This document shows positions 17,198 through 26,285 of a stretch of 64,000 nt of DNA, in pieces. The stretch's first letter is position 1. Each line of letters begins with the position of its first letter. The notes under the pieces were generated by a model. It was not told the origin of the DNA. It saw only the letters and a list, made by a program, of their open reading frames with translations, and searched no databases. The stretch spans positions 1,798,001 to 1,862,000 of the forward strand of contig NZ_JAHZTD010000001.1 in the NCBI RefSeq assembly GCF_019599275.1, written 5' to 3'. The stretch is from Hymenobacter sp. HSC-4F20. Lineage in GTDB: Bacteria; Bacteroidota; Bacteroidia; Cytophagales; Hymenobacteraceae. A program made the position numbers and the translations under genes.

Positions 17198-18970
17198 CTA
17201 CTCCTGCCCCGGAATCTTTACGCCGCGCTCCTGGGCTACCTGCTGGGCTAGCTCGTAGCCGGCGTCGGCGTGGCGGAAGACGCCCATGCCGGGGTCAGTG
17301 GTGAGCACGCGGCGCAGGCGCTCGGCTTTTTCGGGGGTGCCGGTGGCCACGATGACCATGCCCGCGTGGGTGCTGTTGCCAATGCCCACGCCGCCACCGT
17401 TGTGCAGGCTCACCCAGTCTGCGCCGGAGGCCGTGTTGGCCAGGGCGTTGAGCAGGGGCCAGTCGGCCACGGCGTCGGAGCCATCTTTCATGCCTTCGGT
17501 TTCGCGGTTGGGCGAGGCCACGGAGCCGCAGTCGAGGTGGTCGCGGCCGATGACGATGGGGGCCGAGACTTCGCCGCGGGCTACCAGGTCGTTAATAACC
17601 AAGCCGAACTTCGCCCGCTCGCCGTAGCCCAGCCAGCACACGCGGGCCGGTAGCCCAATGAAGGGCACCTTGGCCTGGGCCTTCTCAATCCAGCGGCGCA
17701 GCATGCGGTTTTCCGGGAAGGTTTCGAGCAGGGCGCGGTCGATGCGCAGGATGTCTTGCGGGTCGCCGGAGAGAGCCGCCCAGCGGAACGGTCCCTTGCC
17801 CTCACAGAACAGCGGCCGGATGTAGGCAGGCACGAAACCGGGGTAGAGAAACCGTCCGGTTGAGTCGCGCACTTGCAGCCCGCCTTTTTCGGCCTGTCCG
17901 CGCAGGTTGTTGCCGTAATCGAGGGCCACGGCCCCGCCGGCCTGCAACTCAATGATGGCCCTGCAGTGCTTCACGATGGAGGCCAGAGCCTGGCGCTTAA
18001 ACTCTTCGGGGTTGTCTTTGCGCAGCTGCAATACGGCCTCAATGTCGCCCTCGGGAATGTAGTCCATCAGGTCGTGGGCCGAGGTTTGGTCGGTGACGAT
18101 GTCGGCCTGGTAGCCGCGCGCCAGCAGCTCGGGCAGCACGGTGGCCGCGTTGCCAGTGAGGCCGATGCTCCAGCCCTGGCGCGCCTGCTTATACTGCTCA
18201 CACAAGTTCAGGGCGTGGTCTAGGTCGCGGGCCTGCTCGTCGAGGTAGCCTTCCTGCACCTTCTGCTTCACGCGGGCATCAATGGGCTCAATGACCAGGC
18301 ACACCCCGTCGTTCATGGTCACGGCCAGGGGCTGGGCCCCCGACATGCCGCCCAGGCCAGCCGTAACGGTGACGGTACCAGCCAGCGTGCCGCCGAAGTG
18401 CTTGTCGGCCACGGCAGCGAAGGTTTCGTAGGTACCCTGCAGGATGCCCTGGGTAGCAATGTAAATCCAGGAGCCGGCCGTCATCTGCCCGTACATCATC
18501 AGGCCCAGGCGGTCCAGCTCATCAAAGTATTCCTGGGTGCTCCAGGCCGGCACGAGGTTGGAGTTGGCAATGAGCACGCGCGGGGCGTGGGCCCAGGTGC
18601 GAATCACGCCCACGGCCTTGCCACTCTGCACGAGCATGGTTTCGTCGGCCTCCAGGTTTTTGAGCGTCTTTACTATCGTCTGGTACTCCTTCCAGTTGCG
18701 GGCGGCGCGGCCGGCGCCGCCGTACACAATCAGCTCGTCGTAGACCAGGCTTACGGCCGGATCGAGGTTGTTTTCGAGCATACGGAGGGCTGCCTCGGCT
18801 TCCCAGGTTTTGCAGCGCAACCCGGCGCCGTGCTGGGCGCGCACGGTTTCGGCGGGCTTGTACTCGTAGTACATAGGCCGGGTAGCCGGCTGCGGGGCGT
18901 TGGCCGCGTCAGAAGTGGAGGCAGCTTCTAGGTTAAGCTCAGGGGTGATGGAGGCGGTGGGGGCAGACAT
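17198..18970 (-). CDS. hutU: Urocanate hydratase
   Basis: This 590-residue cytoplasmic enzyme converts urocanate to imidazolone propionate, the second step of histidine degradation, with tightly bound NAD as electrophile. The NAD-binding stretch [12 protein letters not shown] and the active-site region [20 protein letters not shown], with the catalytic Cys, are intact. An in-frame ATG at 19021 exists, but 18970 (MSAPTASI) is preferred; the first 30 residues are a low-complexity extension before the core. hutH and hutI are not in the window; hutG is 8 kb away. Confidence 0.96.
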   Translation of the reverse strand: MSAPTASITPELNLEAASTSDAANAPQPATRPMYYEYKPAETVRAQHGAGLRCKTWEAEAALRMLENNLDPAVSLVYDELIVYGGAGRAARNWKEYQTIVKTLKNLEADETMLVQSGKAVGVIRTWAHAPRVLIANSNLVPAWSTQEYFDELDRLGLMMYGQMTAGSWIYIATQGILQGTYETFAAVADKHFGGTLAGTVTVTAGLGGMSGAQPLAVTMNDGVCLVIEPIDARVKQKVQEGYLDEQARDLDHALNLCEQYKQARQGWSIGLTGNAATVLPELLARGYQADIVTDQTSAHDLMDYIPEGDIEAVLQLRKDNPEEFKRQALASIVKHCRAIIELQAGGAVALDYGNNLRGQAEKGGLQVRDSTGRFLYPGFVPAYIRPLFCEGKGPFRWAALSGDPQDILRIDRALLETFPENRMLRRWIEKAQAKVPFIGLPARVCWLGYGERAKFGLVINDLVARGEVSAPIVIGRDHLDCGSVASPNRETEGMKDGSDAVADWPLLNALANTASGADWVSLHNGGGVGIGNSTHAGMVIVATGTPEKAERLRRVLTTDPGMGVFRHADAGYELAQQVAQERGVKIPGQE

Positions 18971-19163
18971 AGAGTAGCGCGGCTGGGTAGTACTTGGGGC
19001 TGGAAGGTATGCTTTTCCCACGGTCCGGCCCAGCCTCTGGCAACCCGCCCGGCAAGATTGTTTACCAAAGCTTAACGCCCGTTTGCCTGCCCGCCCCGGG
19101 CAGGTGCCGTATCAGACGGAAGTTTTGCTGATAAGCTGTTCATTCACTGTTTGCGTTGCCCGT

Positions 19164-19355
19164 ATGCGCCACTTCACCACCTATTTTCAGGTTCTGTTTT
19201 TGCTGCTCTTACTTGTGCTTGGAGCAGTTAATCGTCGCTTCCGCTTCCACAGTGCCGCGGCTGGCGCCCGCTCAATGGGCAATACCCTCGCGCCCACTTT
19301 TACGCCCCTGCAGAGCCAAGGCCTGGTTTATTCGACCCGGCAGGCTCAGCAGTAG
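19164..19355 (+). CDS. Short hydrophobic-leader peptide, paralog A
   Basis: A 63-residue peptide: a basic start (MRHFTTYFQ), a strongly hydrophobic core (VLFLLLLLVLGAV) then NRRF and a polar tail. It resembles the 51-residue ORF at 21813 in order, spacing and the LLLVLGA-x-NR motif, and both share TTCATTCACT about 20-25 bases before the ATG. The frame is open upstream to 19083, but the similarity begins at 19164. It could be a secreted or membrane peptide; function unknown. Confidence 0.5.
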   Translation: MRHFTTYFQVLFLLLLLVLGAVNRRFRFHSAAAGARSMGNTLAPTFTPLQSQGLVYSTRQAQQ

Positions 19356-19512
19356 ATGCTGCACCAAGCTCAACCATTATAAAAAAACCAAGATTTTATT
19401 ACTCTAAATCAGGTTACCTATTTTCTATTCGCAGTATAAAGCACTGATTCGTCGCTAACAGGCTCGAATCGGCTAAAAACTCCACCAACACTCCACTTAT
19501 CCTACCAACACC

Positions 19513-19965
19513 ATGAAAAAGGTTCTGTTTATGGCCCTCGCTGCGGCCTCGTTCACATTCGCTTCGTGCGGTGGCAATCAACAAGAAGGCGCTGCTGGCT
19601 CGGGTACGGGCTCGGAAGGCGGTACCGGCACTGAGTCGGGCAGCGGCTCCGGCTCGGGCTCTATGGATGCTTCCGGCGACGCTGGCATGAGCAGCGACAC
19701 GAGCAGCATGGGCACCGGCTCGGGCGGCGGTGGCACTACCAGCAACGGCGACCAGAGCGCTGGCTCTACCACCAGCGGCACCAGCACTACCGGCGGCTCC
19801 ACGGCCGGCGGCATGGGCTCTACGGCAGGTGGTAGCACAGCCGGTGGCTCCACGGCGGGCGGCTCTACGGCCGGCGGCAGCACTGGCACCACGGCGGGCG
19901 GCAGCACGGCGGGCGGCACTACGGGTGGTGGCTCCACGGCCGGCGGCGGCACTACGGGCCGCTAG
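19513..19965 (+). CDS. Gly/Ser/Thr-rich low-complexity lipoprotein A
   Basis: A 150-residue predicted lipoprotein. The signal MKKVLFMALAAASFTFASC ends in a lipobox (FASC, Cys 19), followed by GGNQQEG. The mature part is almost wholly Gly, Ser, Thr and Ala, with an irregular STAGG repeat from about residue 97 to the end. It is a tandem paralog of the gene at 20200, sharing nearly the same signal peptide. Such sequences are expected to be disordered and surface- or periplasm-exposed. A strong terminator follows, so each copy is its own unit. Confidence 0.8.
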   Translation: MKKVLFMALAAASFTFASCGGNQQEGAAGSGTGSEGGTGTESGSGSGSGSMDASGDAGMSSDTSSMGTGSGGGGTTSNGDQSAGSTTSGTSTTGGSTAGGMGSTAGGSTAGGSTAGGSTAGGSTGTTAGGSTAGGTTGGGSTAGGGTTGR

Positions 19966-19978
19966 GCCTACCTCAGGC

Positions 19979-20016
19979 ATAAAAAAAGCTCCTCACTGGG
20001 TGAGGAGCTTTTTTTA
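19979..20016 (+). terminator. Terminator after lipoprotein A
   Basis: Stem AGCTCCTCAC/GTGAGGAGCT-like, flanked by A7 and T7 runs; a textbook intrinsic terminator. Confidence 0.9.
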
Positions 20017-20199
20017 TGCCTCAGCTTCTCCCTCTCGGAGAGAAACTCCGGAAGCTGAACAGTAAAAAATAATCAAGAATTATTTTACCTCTGATGGGTT
20101 ACCTCCCCCGTTGGCCGCTATTAAGGTTCGGATTCGCGGCCGACTGGCGGCGGGCTCACTCTTTCTTCTGCCCTTATTTACTTGTCACTTACCATCACC

Positions 20200-20517
20200 A
20201 TGAAAAAAGTTCTGTTCCTCGCTCTGGCTGCTGCTTCGTTCACTTTCGCTTCGTGCGGCGGCGACGCTACCACGACTAACGAAGGCGGCACCGGTGCCGA
20301 TGACGCTTCGGCTACGGAGGCTCCTGCCACCGAATCGACCACCACGACTGACTCGACCATGACCGACACCGGCGCGGGCGCCGGCTCGACAACTGGCTCG
20401 ACCACTACGGCGGGCGGCACTACCGAAGGTTCGACCACGGGCACTACCGATGCTACCGGCACTACGGCTGGGGGCACTACGGCTGGCACCACCACGGGTG
20501 GCACCACCGCTCAGTAG
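20200..20517 (+). CDS. Thr/Gly-rich low-complexity lipoprotein B
   Basis: A 105-residue predicted lipoprotein with signal MKKVLFLALAAASFTFASC (Cys 19), nearly identical to lipoprotein A. The mature region is acidic first (Asp/Glu/Thr), then Thr/Gly-rich with TTAGG-type units. The ATG at 20200 starts the signal peptide; the upstream ATG at 20182 would add six residues before it. The two genes are clearly a tandem duplication whose tails have diverged. Function unknown; a role in the envelope is likely from the signal. Confidence 0.8.
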   Translation: MKKVLFLALAAASFTFASCGGDATTTNEGGTGADDASATEAPATESTTTTDSTMTDTGAGAGSTTGSTTTAGGTTEGSTTGTTDATGTTAGGTTAGTTTGGTTAQ

Positions 20518-20546
20518 TCTGTGGCTTAGCAAACAATACGAGTAAG

Positions 20547-20578
20547 AAAAAGCCCCTCACTAGCTGAGGGGCTTTTTT
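20547..20578 (+). terminator. Terminator after lipoprotein B
   Basis: Arms AAAAAGCCCCTCA and TGAGGGGCTTTTTT with a 5-base loop and a T6 run. It may also serve the convergent DUF4097 gene. Confidence 0.9.
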
Positions 20579-20604
20579 GTTTTTAGAGAGGTAGGGCCGC
20601 GGTA

Positions 20605-21408
20605 CTATTTGCTTGAGCTGTGCAGCACAATACCGCCGTTGGTAGTTACGGCCCGCACGGGCGCCCCGCCCTGGCCCAGGTTCAGGGCTACCTCTCGGCT
20701 GCCGTTGCTGCTGCCTGGCAGGCTAGTGTTGATAATGCCCCGCTGGGTGCTGGTGAACAGTTGGGCTGAGTAGGCGGCCGGAACCTGCCAGGAAATGCCG
20801 CCGTTGGTGGTTGTTACATCAAGGCCCTTGCCTTCCCAACGGCTCCCGGTCAGCGTAATGCTCAGTCCGCCGTTCTGGGTCTGGCCTTTGATGTCGCCCC
20901 CGGAGCCGGTGATGCTGACGCCCCCATTTTGGGCTTCAAATGAAACCGGGCCCTGTAGATTTTCGAGGTGGATGCCGCCATTGTGCGTAGTCAGGGCCAG
21001 CGCCACCTTTTCGGGCACGAATATCTCATAGCTCACGGCATAGCCCGCGGCATCGGCTGAGCTGGCCGCACGCAACGTATTGGCTTCACTGCCGATTTTC
21101 ACCTGCCCTACCCGCTCCCGGGCTTCGGCCTCGGTACGGGCCCAGGCTTGCACCTTCGCCCGCACCCGCACCTGGGAGCCGGCGTAGCCTTTCACCGAAA
21201 TGCCCCCGTTGCGCAGCCCGTCAATTGTGAGGCGTTGTCCGTCATTTGGGGCGGGTAGGGTCAGGTCGCGCGTTTCGCAGTAGCGCTTTTGGCCGGAGCT
21301 ACCCCACTTGCCTTCCTCGCAGGCGGAGGTAAAGACGGGCTGGCTGGTTTGGGCGGCAGCCGTCAGGGCCGAAGCGCCCACTAGCAGAGGAATAAGTACC
21401 TGTTTCAT
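20605..21408 (-). CDS. Exported DUF4097-like beta-repeat protein A
   Basis: A 267-residue exported protein. A signal peptide (about residues 1-19, ending AAAQ) is followed by a conserved CETRDLTLPAP segment and then repeated NGGI units that form a parallel beta structure, as in DUF4097/DUF2807-type adhesin-like proteins. Two Cys near residues 30 and 44 could form a disulfide. It is paralogous to the gene at 25331-26212, which shares CETRDLSLPAP and equally spaced NGxI units. Function unknown; probably periplasmic or on the surface. Confidence 0.8.
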   Translation of the reverse strand: MKQVLIPLLVGASALTAAAQTSQPVFTSACEEGKWGSSGQKRYCETRDLTLPAPNDGQRLTIDGLRNGGISVKGYAGSQVRVRAKVQAWARTEAEARERVGQVKIGSEANTLRAASSADAAGYAVSYEIFVPEKVALALTTHNGGIHLENLQGPVSFEAQNGGVSITGSGGDIKGQTQNGGLSITLTGSRWEGKGLDVTTTNGGISWQVPAAYSAQLFTSTQRGIINTSLPGSSNGSREVALNLGQGGAPVRAVTTNGGIVLHSSSK

Positions 21409-21812
21409 AGTAGGGAAGTGGTAAGGTGAATACTACCCCACTGACAACGGGCAACCCGTAAAGGACGCATACACCACGAAACTTTTCGTACACCGTATCA
21501 TGCGGCACCCGTTGCTTACCCCTGGAGGCCGCTCAGCTAGTCGGTAGTGCTACCTCGTTCGATGGTTGCCTTGCCGGTCAGCGGCGCGCACTACGCGCAA
21601 TGAATGGTCAGGCTCCTAGGCGCGTAGGGCGACCAGGAATTGCAGCCGGCTTGGTAGGGCCTAGGCTCTTCAGCCAGCTTCGGGTTAGACAGGTGCTAAA
21701 GGGGGGTTCGACAAATAAATTTCAAGTATTCCTATACCTAAATGAAGTTTCGCCGTATGTACCGGCGCTGATGCACCCACATTAGTATTTTCATTCACTC
21801 GTTCCTTGTATT
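21409..21812. other. Intergenic region upstream of short peptide B
   Basis: About 400 bases between divergent genes. No supportable ORF is visible. It ends with TTCATTCACT about 22 bases before the short peptide ATG, a string also present before paralog A. No clear promoter for the DUF4097 gene was recognised. Confidence 0.5.
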
Positions 21813-21968
21813 ATGCAGCGCTTTTCTACTCTTCTGCGCTTTTTTGCGCTCTTCCTTCTGCTTGTGCTTGGCGCAGCTAACCGTCAGCGTCCGCTAGCCA
21901 AGCTTACCTTCTCGGAAGAAATTTCGGCTTTCTTCCGTAGCGTAGCAGTAGCGCCCTCCAACACCTAG
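21813..21968 (+). CDS. Short hydrophobic-leader peptide, paralog B
   Basis: A 51-residue peptide too short for most callers: MQRFSTLLRFFALF, then LLLVLGAANRQR, then a polar tail with KLTFSEEISAFF. It matches the 63-residue peptide at 19164 in layout and in the LLLVLGA-x-NR motif, including at DNA level (CTTGTGCTTGG with GCAG after one variable base). A strong terminator begins 32 bases after its stop on the same strand, with no other gene between, which argues that it is a genuine transcription unit. It could be a secreted or membrane-inserted peptide. Confidence 0.6.
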   Translation: MQRFSTLLRFFALFLLLVLGAANRQRPLAKLTFSEEISAFFRSVAVAPSNT

Positions 21969-21999
21969 GTCGGGCAGCTTTTCCAGCCGAGTATCTGCC

Positions 22000-22053
22000 A
22001 GCCGCAGTTCCTTCCGCCCCACCCGCGGAGGGAACTGCGGCTCGTTGTTTTTA
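22000..22053 (+). terminator. Terminator of short peptide B
   Basis: Eighteen-base arms (22000-22017 and 22025-22042) pair with one wobble around a 7-base loop, followed by CGTTGTTTTT. Confidence 0.85.
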
Positions 22054-22160
22054 GAGGGTGTAGCGCCGGGGGTAGTGCTTACCGCCTGCCGCTGTGCCGC
22101 CATGTTCTTCTCACGACGGGGAAATTTGGTTAAACCGCGCGGCGTATGTAGTGACTTCTC

Positions 22161-22168
22161 TACCTTTG
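22161..22168 (+). promoter_or_regulatory. Bacteroidota -7 element of pgi
   Basis: TACCTTTG (followed by C) matches TAnnTTTG exactly and lies about 70 bases before the pgi ATG. Confidence 0.55.
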
Positions 22169-22238
22169 CCCGGTACCCTTGCGGCCGACCGCCGGTAGCG
22201 GCCGGCTCCTTCCTCGACACTCCCTGAACCCGAATCGA

Positions 22239-23963
22239 ATGGAAACTTCTCCCTCCAACATCCCCGCCATGACCCTGCAGCTGGGTTCTTACCAGGCTGC
22301 CGTTGATGCCAAACTTCAGGATTTCAACGCCCGCAACTTCACCGCCGGCTTCTGGCAAAAGCAAGCCGACCTGTGGGTGCAGGATGAAGCCGCCCAGCAA
22401 AGCCTGCGCAGCTTTATGGGCTGGTTGCGGGTAGCCGAAACGATGCTGCCCCGCGTGGGCGAGATTGAGGAGTTTGCCCGCGAGGTGCAGGCCGCTGGCT
22501 TTCAGCACGTAGTGGTAATGGGCATGGGTGGTAGCACCATGACTCCCATTGTATTCCGGCAGGCGTTCCAGCAGGGCGCCGATGCCCTACCCCTCTCGGT
22601 GCTCGATACCACCAACCCCGGTACGGTGCGCGAAATTGAGGAGTCGGTGCCCCTGGCCCAGACCCTCTTTGTGGTAGCCAGCAAATCGGGCACCACGGCC
22701 GAGCCCCTGGCTTTCGGCGACTATTTCTATGCCCGCCTAAAGGAAATTAAAGGCGACAAGGCCGGCGAAAACTTCGTGGCCATTACCGACCCTGGCTCCA
22801 AATTCGTGACCCAGGCCACCGAGGAAGGCTACCGCCGTATCTTCCTGAACTTTGCCGAGGTAGGCGGCCGCTTCTCGGCCCTCTCCTACTTCGGGCTGGT
22901 GCCGGCTGCTTTGTACGGTATCGACATCAAAACCCTGCTGGAGCGTGCCATTGACATGATGCGCGCCACCGGCTCGGAGGGCGACGTGCAGCAAAACCCC
23001 GGCTTAGAGCTGGGCGTGGCCCTGGGCGTACTGGCCCAGCAAGGCCGCGACAAGCTCACGCTGGTAGTGCCCGACACCATTTCGGACTTTGGCCTGTGGC
23101 TGGAGCAGCTGGTAGCCGAAAGCACCGGTAAGGAAGGCAAAGGTATTATGCCCCTGGCCGGCGACCCGCTGGGTAGTCCCGAGGTGTACGGCCAGGACCG
23201 CGTGTTCGTGTACGTGGGCTTCGAAAACCAGCCCGACGAGCAGAACCGCCAGCAAGTAGCTGCCCTGCAGGCGGCCGGCCACCCGGTAGTTACCATTCTG
23301 ATGCATGATGCCCTGGACTTGGGCGCCGAGTTCTTCCGTTGGGAGGTAGCCACGGCCATTGCCAGCGCCGTGCTCGAAATCAACCCCTTCGACCAGCCCA
23401 ACGTGCAGGCCGCCAAAACCGCCACCGACCAGCTGATGAAAGTGGTAGTAGAAAAAGGCTCCCTGCCCGAGGAAAGCGCCCCGGTGCTCCAGGAAAACGG
23501 CCTCGACTACTACGCTAACGTATCGGGGGGTAGCGCGGTGGAGGTGCTACGTGCGTTCTTCGGCCAGAGCCAGCCCGGCAATTTCCTCTGCATTCAGGCT
23601 TACCTCCAGGAGTCTCCAGCCCTGAACCAGGAGCTACAGGAGGTGCGCAGCCTGGTGCAGCAGCACTTGCACATTGCTACGGCTTCGGGCTACGGTCCGC
23701 GCTTCCTGCACTCCACGGGCCAGTACCACAAAGGCGGCCCCGACAACGGTCTGTTCCTGCAAATCACCACCGACCACGCTCAGGACCTGCCCCTGCCCGG
23801 CCGCCCCTACACCTTCGGCACCTTCCAGAACGCCCAGGCCGCCGGCGACCTGAAGGCCCTGCAGGACTACAACCGCCGCACCCTGCGCGTACACCTCGGC
23901 TCGGCCGGCGAAGCCCAGGGCGTAGGCACTTTGCTTGCCGCCCTGCGTGAGGCCCTGGCGTAA
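22239..23963 (+). CDS. pgi: Glucose-6-phosphate isomerase
   Basis: A 574-residue cytoplasmic enzyme interconverting glucose 6-phosphate and fructose 6-phosphate. The sugar-phosphate (SIS) domain shows VVMGMGGSTMTP, VVASKSGTTAEP with the phosphate-binding SGTT, and a C-terminal isomerase part with HSTGQYHKGGP. The sequence resembles the PGI half of the fused transaldolase/PGI proteins of some bacteria, here standing alone. An ATG at 22239 or at 22269 could be used; the former follows the promoter at normal distance. Ends with a terminator. Confidence 0.9.
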   Translation: METSPSNIPAMTLQLGSYQAAVDAKLQDFNARNFTAGFWQKQADLWVQDEAAQQSLRSFMGWLRVAETMLPRVGEIEEFAREVQAAGFQHVVVMGMGGSTMTPIVFRQAFQQGADALPLSVLDTTNPGTVREIEESVPLAQTLFVVASKSGTTAEPLAFGDYFYARLKEIKGDKAGENFVAITDPGSKFVTQATEEGYRRIFLNFAEVGGRFSALSYFGLVPAALYGIDIKTLLERAIDMMRATGSEGDVQQNPGLELGVALGVLAQQGRDKLTLVVPDTISDFGLWLEQLVAESTGKEGKGIMPLAGDPLGSPEVYGQDRVFVYVGFENQPDEQNRQQVAALQAAGHPVVTILMHDALDLGAEFFRWEVATAIASAVLEINPFDQPNVQAAKTATDQLMKVVVEKGSLPEESAPVLQENGLDYYANVSGGSAVEVLRAFFGQSQPGNFLCIQAYLQESPALNQELQEVRSLVQQHLHIATASGYGPRFLHSTGQYHKGGPDNGLFLQITTDHAQDLPLPGRPYTFGTFQNAQAAGDLKALQDYNRRTLRVHLGSAGEAQGVGTLLAALREALA

Positions 23964-23986
23964 GTTGTAGCACTTCAAACTTCCTG

Positions 23987-24021
23987 AAAAGGCCCGACTG
24001 GTTCGCCAGCCGGGCCTTTTT
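23987..24021 (+). terminator. Terminator after pgi
   Basis: Arms AAAAGGCCCGACTGG and CCAGCCGGGCCTTTTT pair with one mismatch around a 4-base loop, and the T5 run follows. Confidence 0.85.
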
Positions 24022-24204
24022 GGTGCCGGGGTATGACAGGGTGTGTTCTTCTTAAGAAAGAAGCAAGGAACCGGGGGAGCTCTCAATAGATGAACTCCAC
24101 TTTTTCGCTTCTCTCGGAAAGACACGGCGGCAAACTCTCTGTTACCCATACCCAATTCAGAGGAGGTTCGTACTGACTGTATCGTTTCACCTACCCCTGA
24201 ACTC

Positions 24205-25209
24205 ATGGAAAAGGTAGCCGCTGGGGTTCACCAGCTCTCTATTCAACGTTTTGTTAATGTATACTTTGTAGAAACCGGTCATGCGGGTGCCTGGATACTG
24301 GTGGATACTGGCCTACCCGGCTCCGAGAAGGCCATTATTGAGGCTGCCGACAAGATTTTCTACCCCGGCACCCACCCCGAAGCTATTCTGCTGACCCACG
24401 GCCACATGGACCACTCGGGCTCGGCGCAAGCCCTGGCTGAGCACTGGAAAGTACCCGTGCTGGCCCATTCTTTAGAAATACCTTTCCTGACGGCTAAAGC
24501 CGTGTATCCGCCCGCCGACCCTACCGTAGCTGGTGGCGGCTCGCTGGCTTTTGTGGCCCGCTTTTTCCCGCCCCAGTCGTTTCAGCTCAGCGACTATGTG
24601 CAGCGCCTACCCGAAAACGATACGGAACCACCTTTCCTGCCCGACTGGCAGATTCTGCACGTGCCGGGCCACGCGCCGGGCCAGATTGCGCTGTTCCGCG
24701 AGAATGACCGCACCCTGATTGGGGCTGATGCCTTTGCCACGGCCAACCACGAGTCGGTGCCGGAGCTGCTGTTGCAGCTGCCCAAAATCAGCGTGGCGGG
24801 CGCGCCGTTCAACTACAACTGGCAGCAAGTGCGCGAGTCGGTTCAGAAGCTGGCAGCCCTGCGACCCGCAGCTATTGGCTGCGGCCACGGCCCGGTTATC
24901 AAAGGTCCCGAAGCCGCCGCTGGCCTGCAAAAGCTAGCCGATGAGTTCCCGATGCCGGCTCAGGGGCGCTACGTGCAGGACCCCGCGCGCCTCGACGAAA
25001 ACGGGGTGGCCTACCTCCCCGCTGCGCCCCACGACCCCATCCGGCAGAAATTTGCCATTGCCGCCGCCGGCTTAGGGGCGCTGGTAGGGGTAGCCGTGCT
25101 GATTAAGCGCTACCAAAAGCACAAGCAAAACGAGTACCCTCAGAAAACCTCGCCCGTACCCAAGCGCCCCCGCACCGACGAGGTAGTGCGCTACCCGGAA
25201 CACTACTAA
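24205..25209 (+). CDS. MBL-fold metallo-hydrolase with C-terminal membrane helix
   Basis: A 334-residue metallo-beta-lactamase-fold hydrolase. The metal motif THGHMDH gives H65, H67, D69 and H70, with further ligands in VPGHAPG and IGADAF. A hydrophobic helix (about 283-303, FAIAAAGLGALVGVAVLI) follows the catalytic domain and is trailed by a basic Lys/Arg-rich tail, so the enzyme is probably anchored by its C-terminus with the catalytic part on the opposite side. The substrate is unknown (hydroxyacylglutathione hydrolase-like or lactonase-like). Ends in a terminator shared with the convergent DUF4097 gene. Confidence 0.85.
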   Translation: MEKVAAGVHQLSIQRFVNVYFVETGHAGAWILVDTGLPGSEKAIIEAADKIFYPGTHPEAILLTHGHMDHSGSAQALAEHWKVPVLAHSLEIPFLTAKAVYPPADPTVAGGGSLAFVARFFPPQSFQLSDYVQRLPENDTEPPFLPDWQILHVPGHAPGQIALFRENDRTLIGADAFATANHESVPELLLQLPKISVAGAPFNYNWQQVRESVQKLAALRPAAIGCGHGPVIKGPEAAAGLQKLADEFPMPAQGRYVQDPARLDENGVAYLPAAPHDPIRQKFAIAAAGLGALVGVAVLIKRYQKHKQNEYPQKTSPVPKRPRTDEVVRYPEHY

Positions 25210-25305
25210 GTTTTGCTTGCCCTTCCAACGAAGGCAGAACCCAAGGTAATTCATGACAGGATGAACCCTGACACCTGGCTCTACTCGACATACGCTCACA
25301 CGCTA

Positions 25306-25332
25306 AACGCCCGCTTTCAGCGGGCGTTTTTT
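25306..25332. terminator. Terminator between convergent MBL and DUF4097 genes
   Basis: Arms AACGCCCGCT and AGCGGGCGTT with a 3-base loop, then T6. It overlaps the last bases of the convergent DUF4097 gene's stop region. Confidence 0.85.
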
Positions 25333-26212
25333 ATTCTGCTACCCCTGCCGCGGCCGGCTGAGCATCCGGAGACAGAGCCTCCTGCTTTACCGAAACGTTG
25401 CCGTTAACGGTGGTGGCCCGGAGCTGGGCCCCACCCTTGCCCAGGGTTGCAACCAGGTTGTGGGGTAGCACGCTTTTGCGCTTGGTGTTCAGCTCGGCCT
25501 GTACCCGGCCCTGCACCGTGCGCGCCATAATGGTGGCGGCGTACACCGGCGGCAGTTGCCACGTAATGTTGCCATTTACCGTGCTGACATCCAATGTAGG
25601 GCCTTGCCACGTTTCGCCGGTCAGGGTCAGGCGCAGGTCGCCGGAGGTGGTTTTGCCGCGCACATCACCGCCTACCCCGGTTAGGGTAATGGAGCCTTTG
25701 GTGCTTTCACAGCGAAGGGTACCGCGCACGTTTTCAATGCTGATGTGGCCATTAGTGGAGCGCAGGGTCAGGTCGGTTTGGGCGGGTACCAGCACCTCGT
25801 AGCTTGCCTCCCACCCATCCAGCGACTCATTGGCCCGGGCTGCCCGCACGGTGTTGTTCTGGGTACTAACGCGCACTGCCGCGGCCAATGCCTTGGCCGC
25901 TTCCAGGGTAGCGGCGCGCCCCGTCACCAAAGTGCGCACGCGCACGGTAGTACCGGCCCAGTTGCGCACGGTAATGCTACCGTTCAGGCGGGCGTCTATG
26001 GTGAGTGGCGTGCCGGCGGGCGGGGCGGGCAGGCTCAGGTCGCGGGTTTCGCAGTGTTGCTTCTGCAGCGAGTTGGAGGCAGGGCGGGGCGCGCAGGTGA
26101 GCGTAAAGGCCGGGCCAGGAGCCGGTTTAGCCACGGGCTTGGAAGCCGATTTCTGGGCGGCAGCGGGCAAGGCAAGCGTGAGGCTCAGCAGGCAGGCAAG
26201 CAGATGTTTCAT
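25331..26212 (-). CDS. Exported DUF4097-like beta-repeat protein B
   Basis: A 293-residue exported paralog of the protein at 20605. The signal peptide (ending PAAAQ) is followed by a Lys/Pro-rich linker, the segment HCETRDLSLPAPPAG and NGxI repeats forming a predicted parallel beta structure. Here the repeats read NGSI, NGHI, NGNI and TSGDLRL rather than NGGI, so the two copies have diverged. Two Cys flank the conserved segment. It lies in line with hutG (same strand, 73 bases downstream of it). Function unknown. Confidence 0.8.
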   Translation of the reverse strand: MKHLLACLLSLTLALPAAAQKSASKPVAKPAPGPAFTLTCAPRPASNSLQKQHCETRDLSLPAPPAGTPLTIDARLNGSITVRNWAGTTVRVRTLVTGRAATLEAAKALAAAVRVSTQNNTVRAARANESLDGWEASYEVLVPAQTDLTLRSTNGHISIENVRGTLRCESTKGSITLTGVGGDVRGKTTSGDLRLTLTGETWQGPTLDVSTVNGNITWQLPPVYAATIMARTVQGRVQAELNTKRKSVLPHNLVATLGKGGAQLRATTVNGNVSVKQEALSPDAQPAAAGVAE

Positions 26213-26285
26213 AGGAGAAGGAAAGCTCGGAGCCCAGGCAGAAAAACAAAGAGTACTCTTCTTGCTGCTCTACGAGGGGTAGTAC

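Noticed and set aside
19414..19980. Antisense ORF of 188 residues over lipoprotein A
   Set aside because: Ala/Arg/Gly-rich artefact of the repeated codons on the sense strand.
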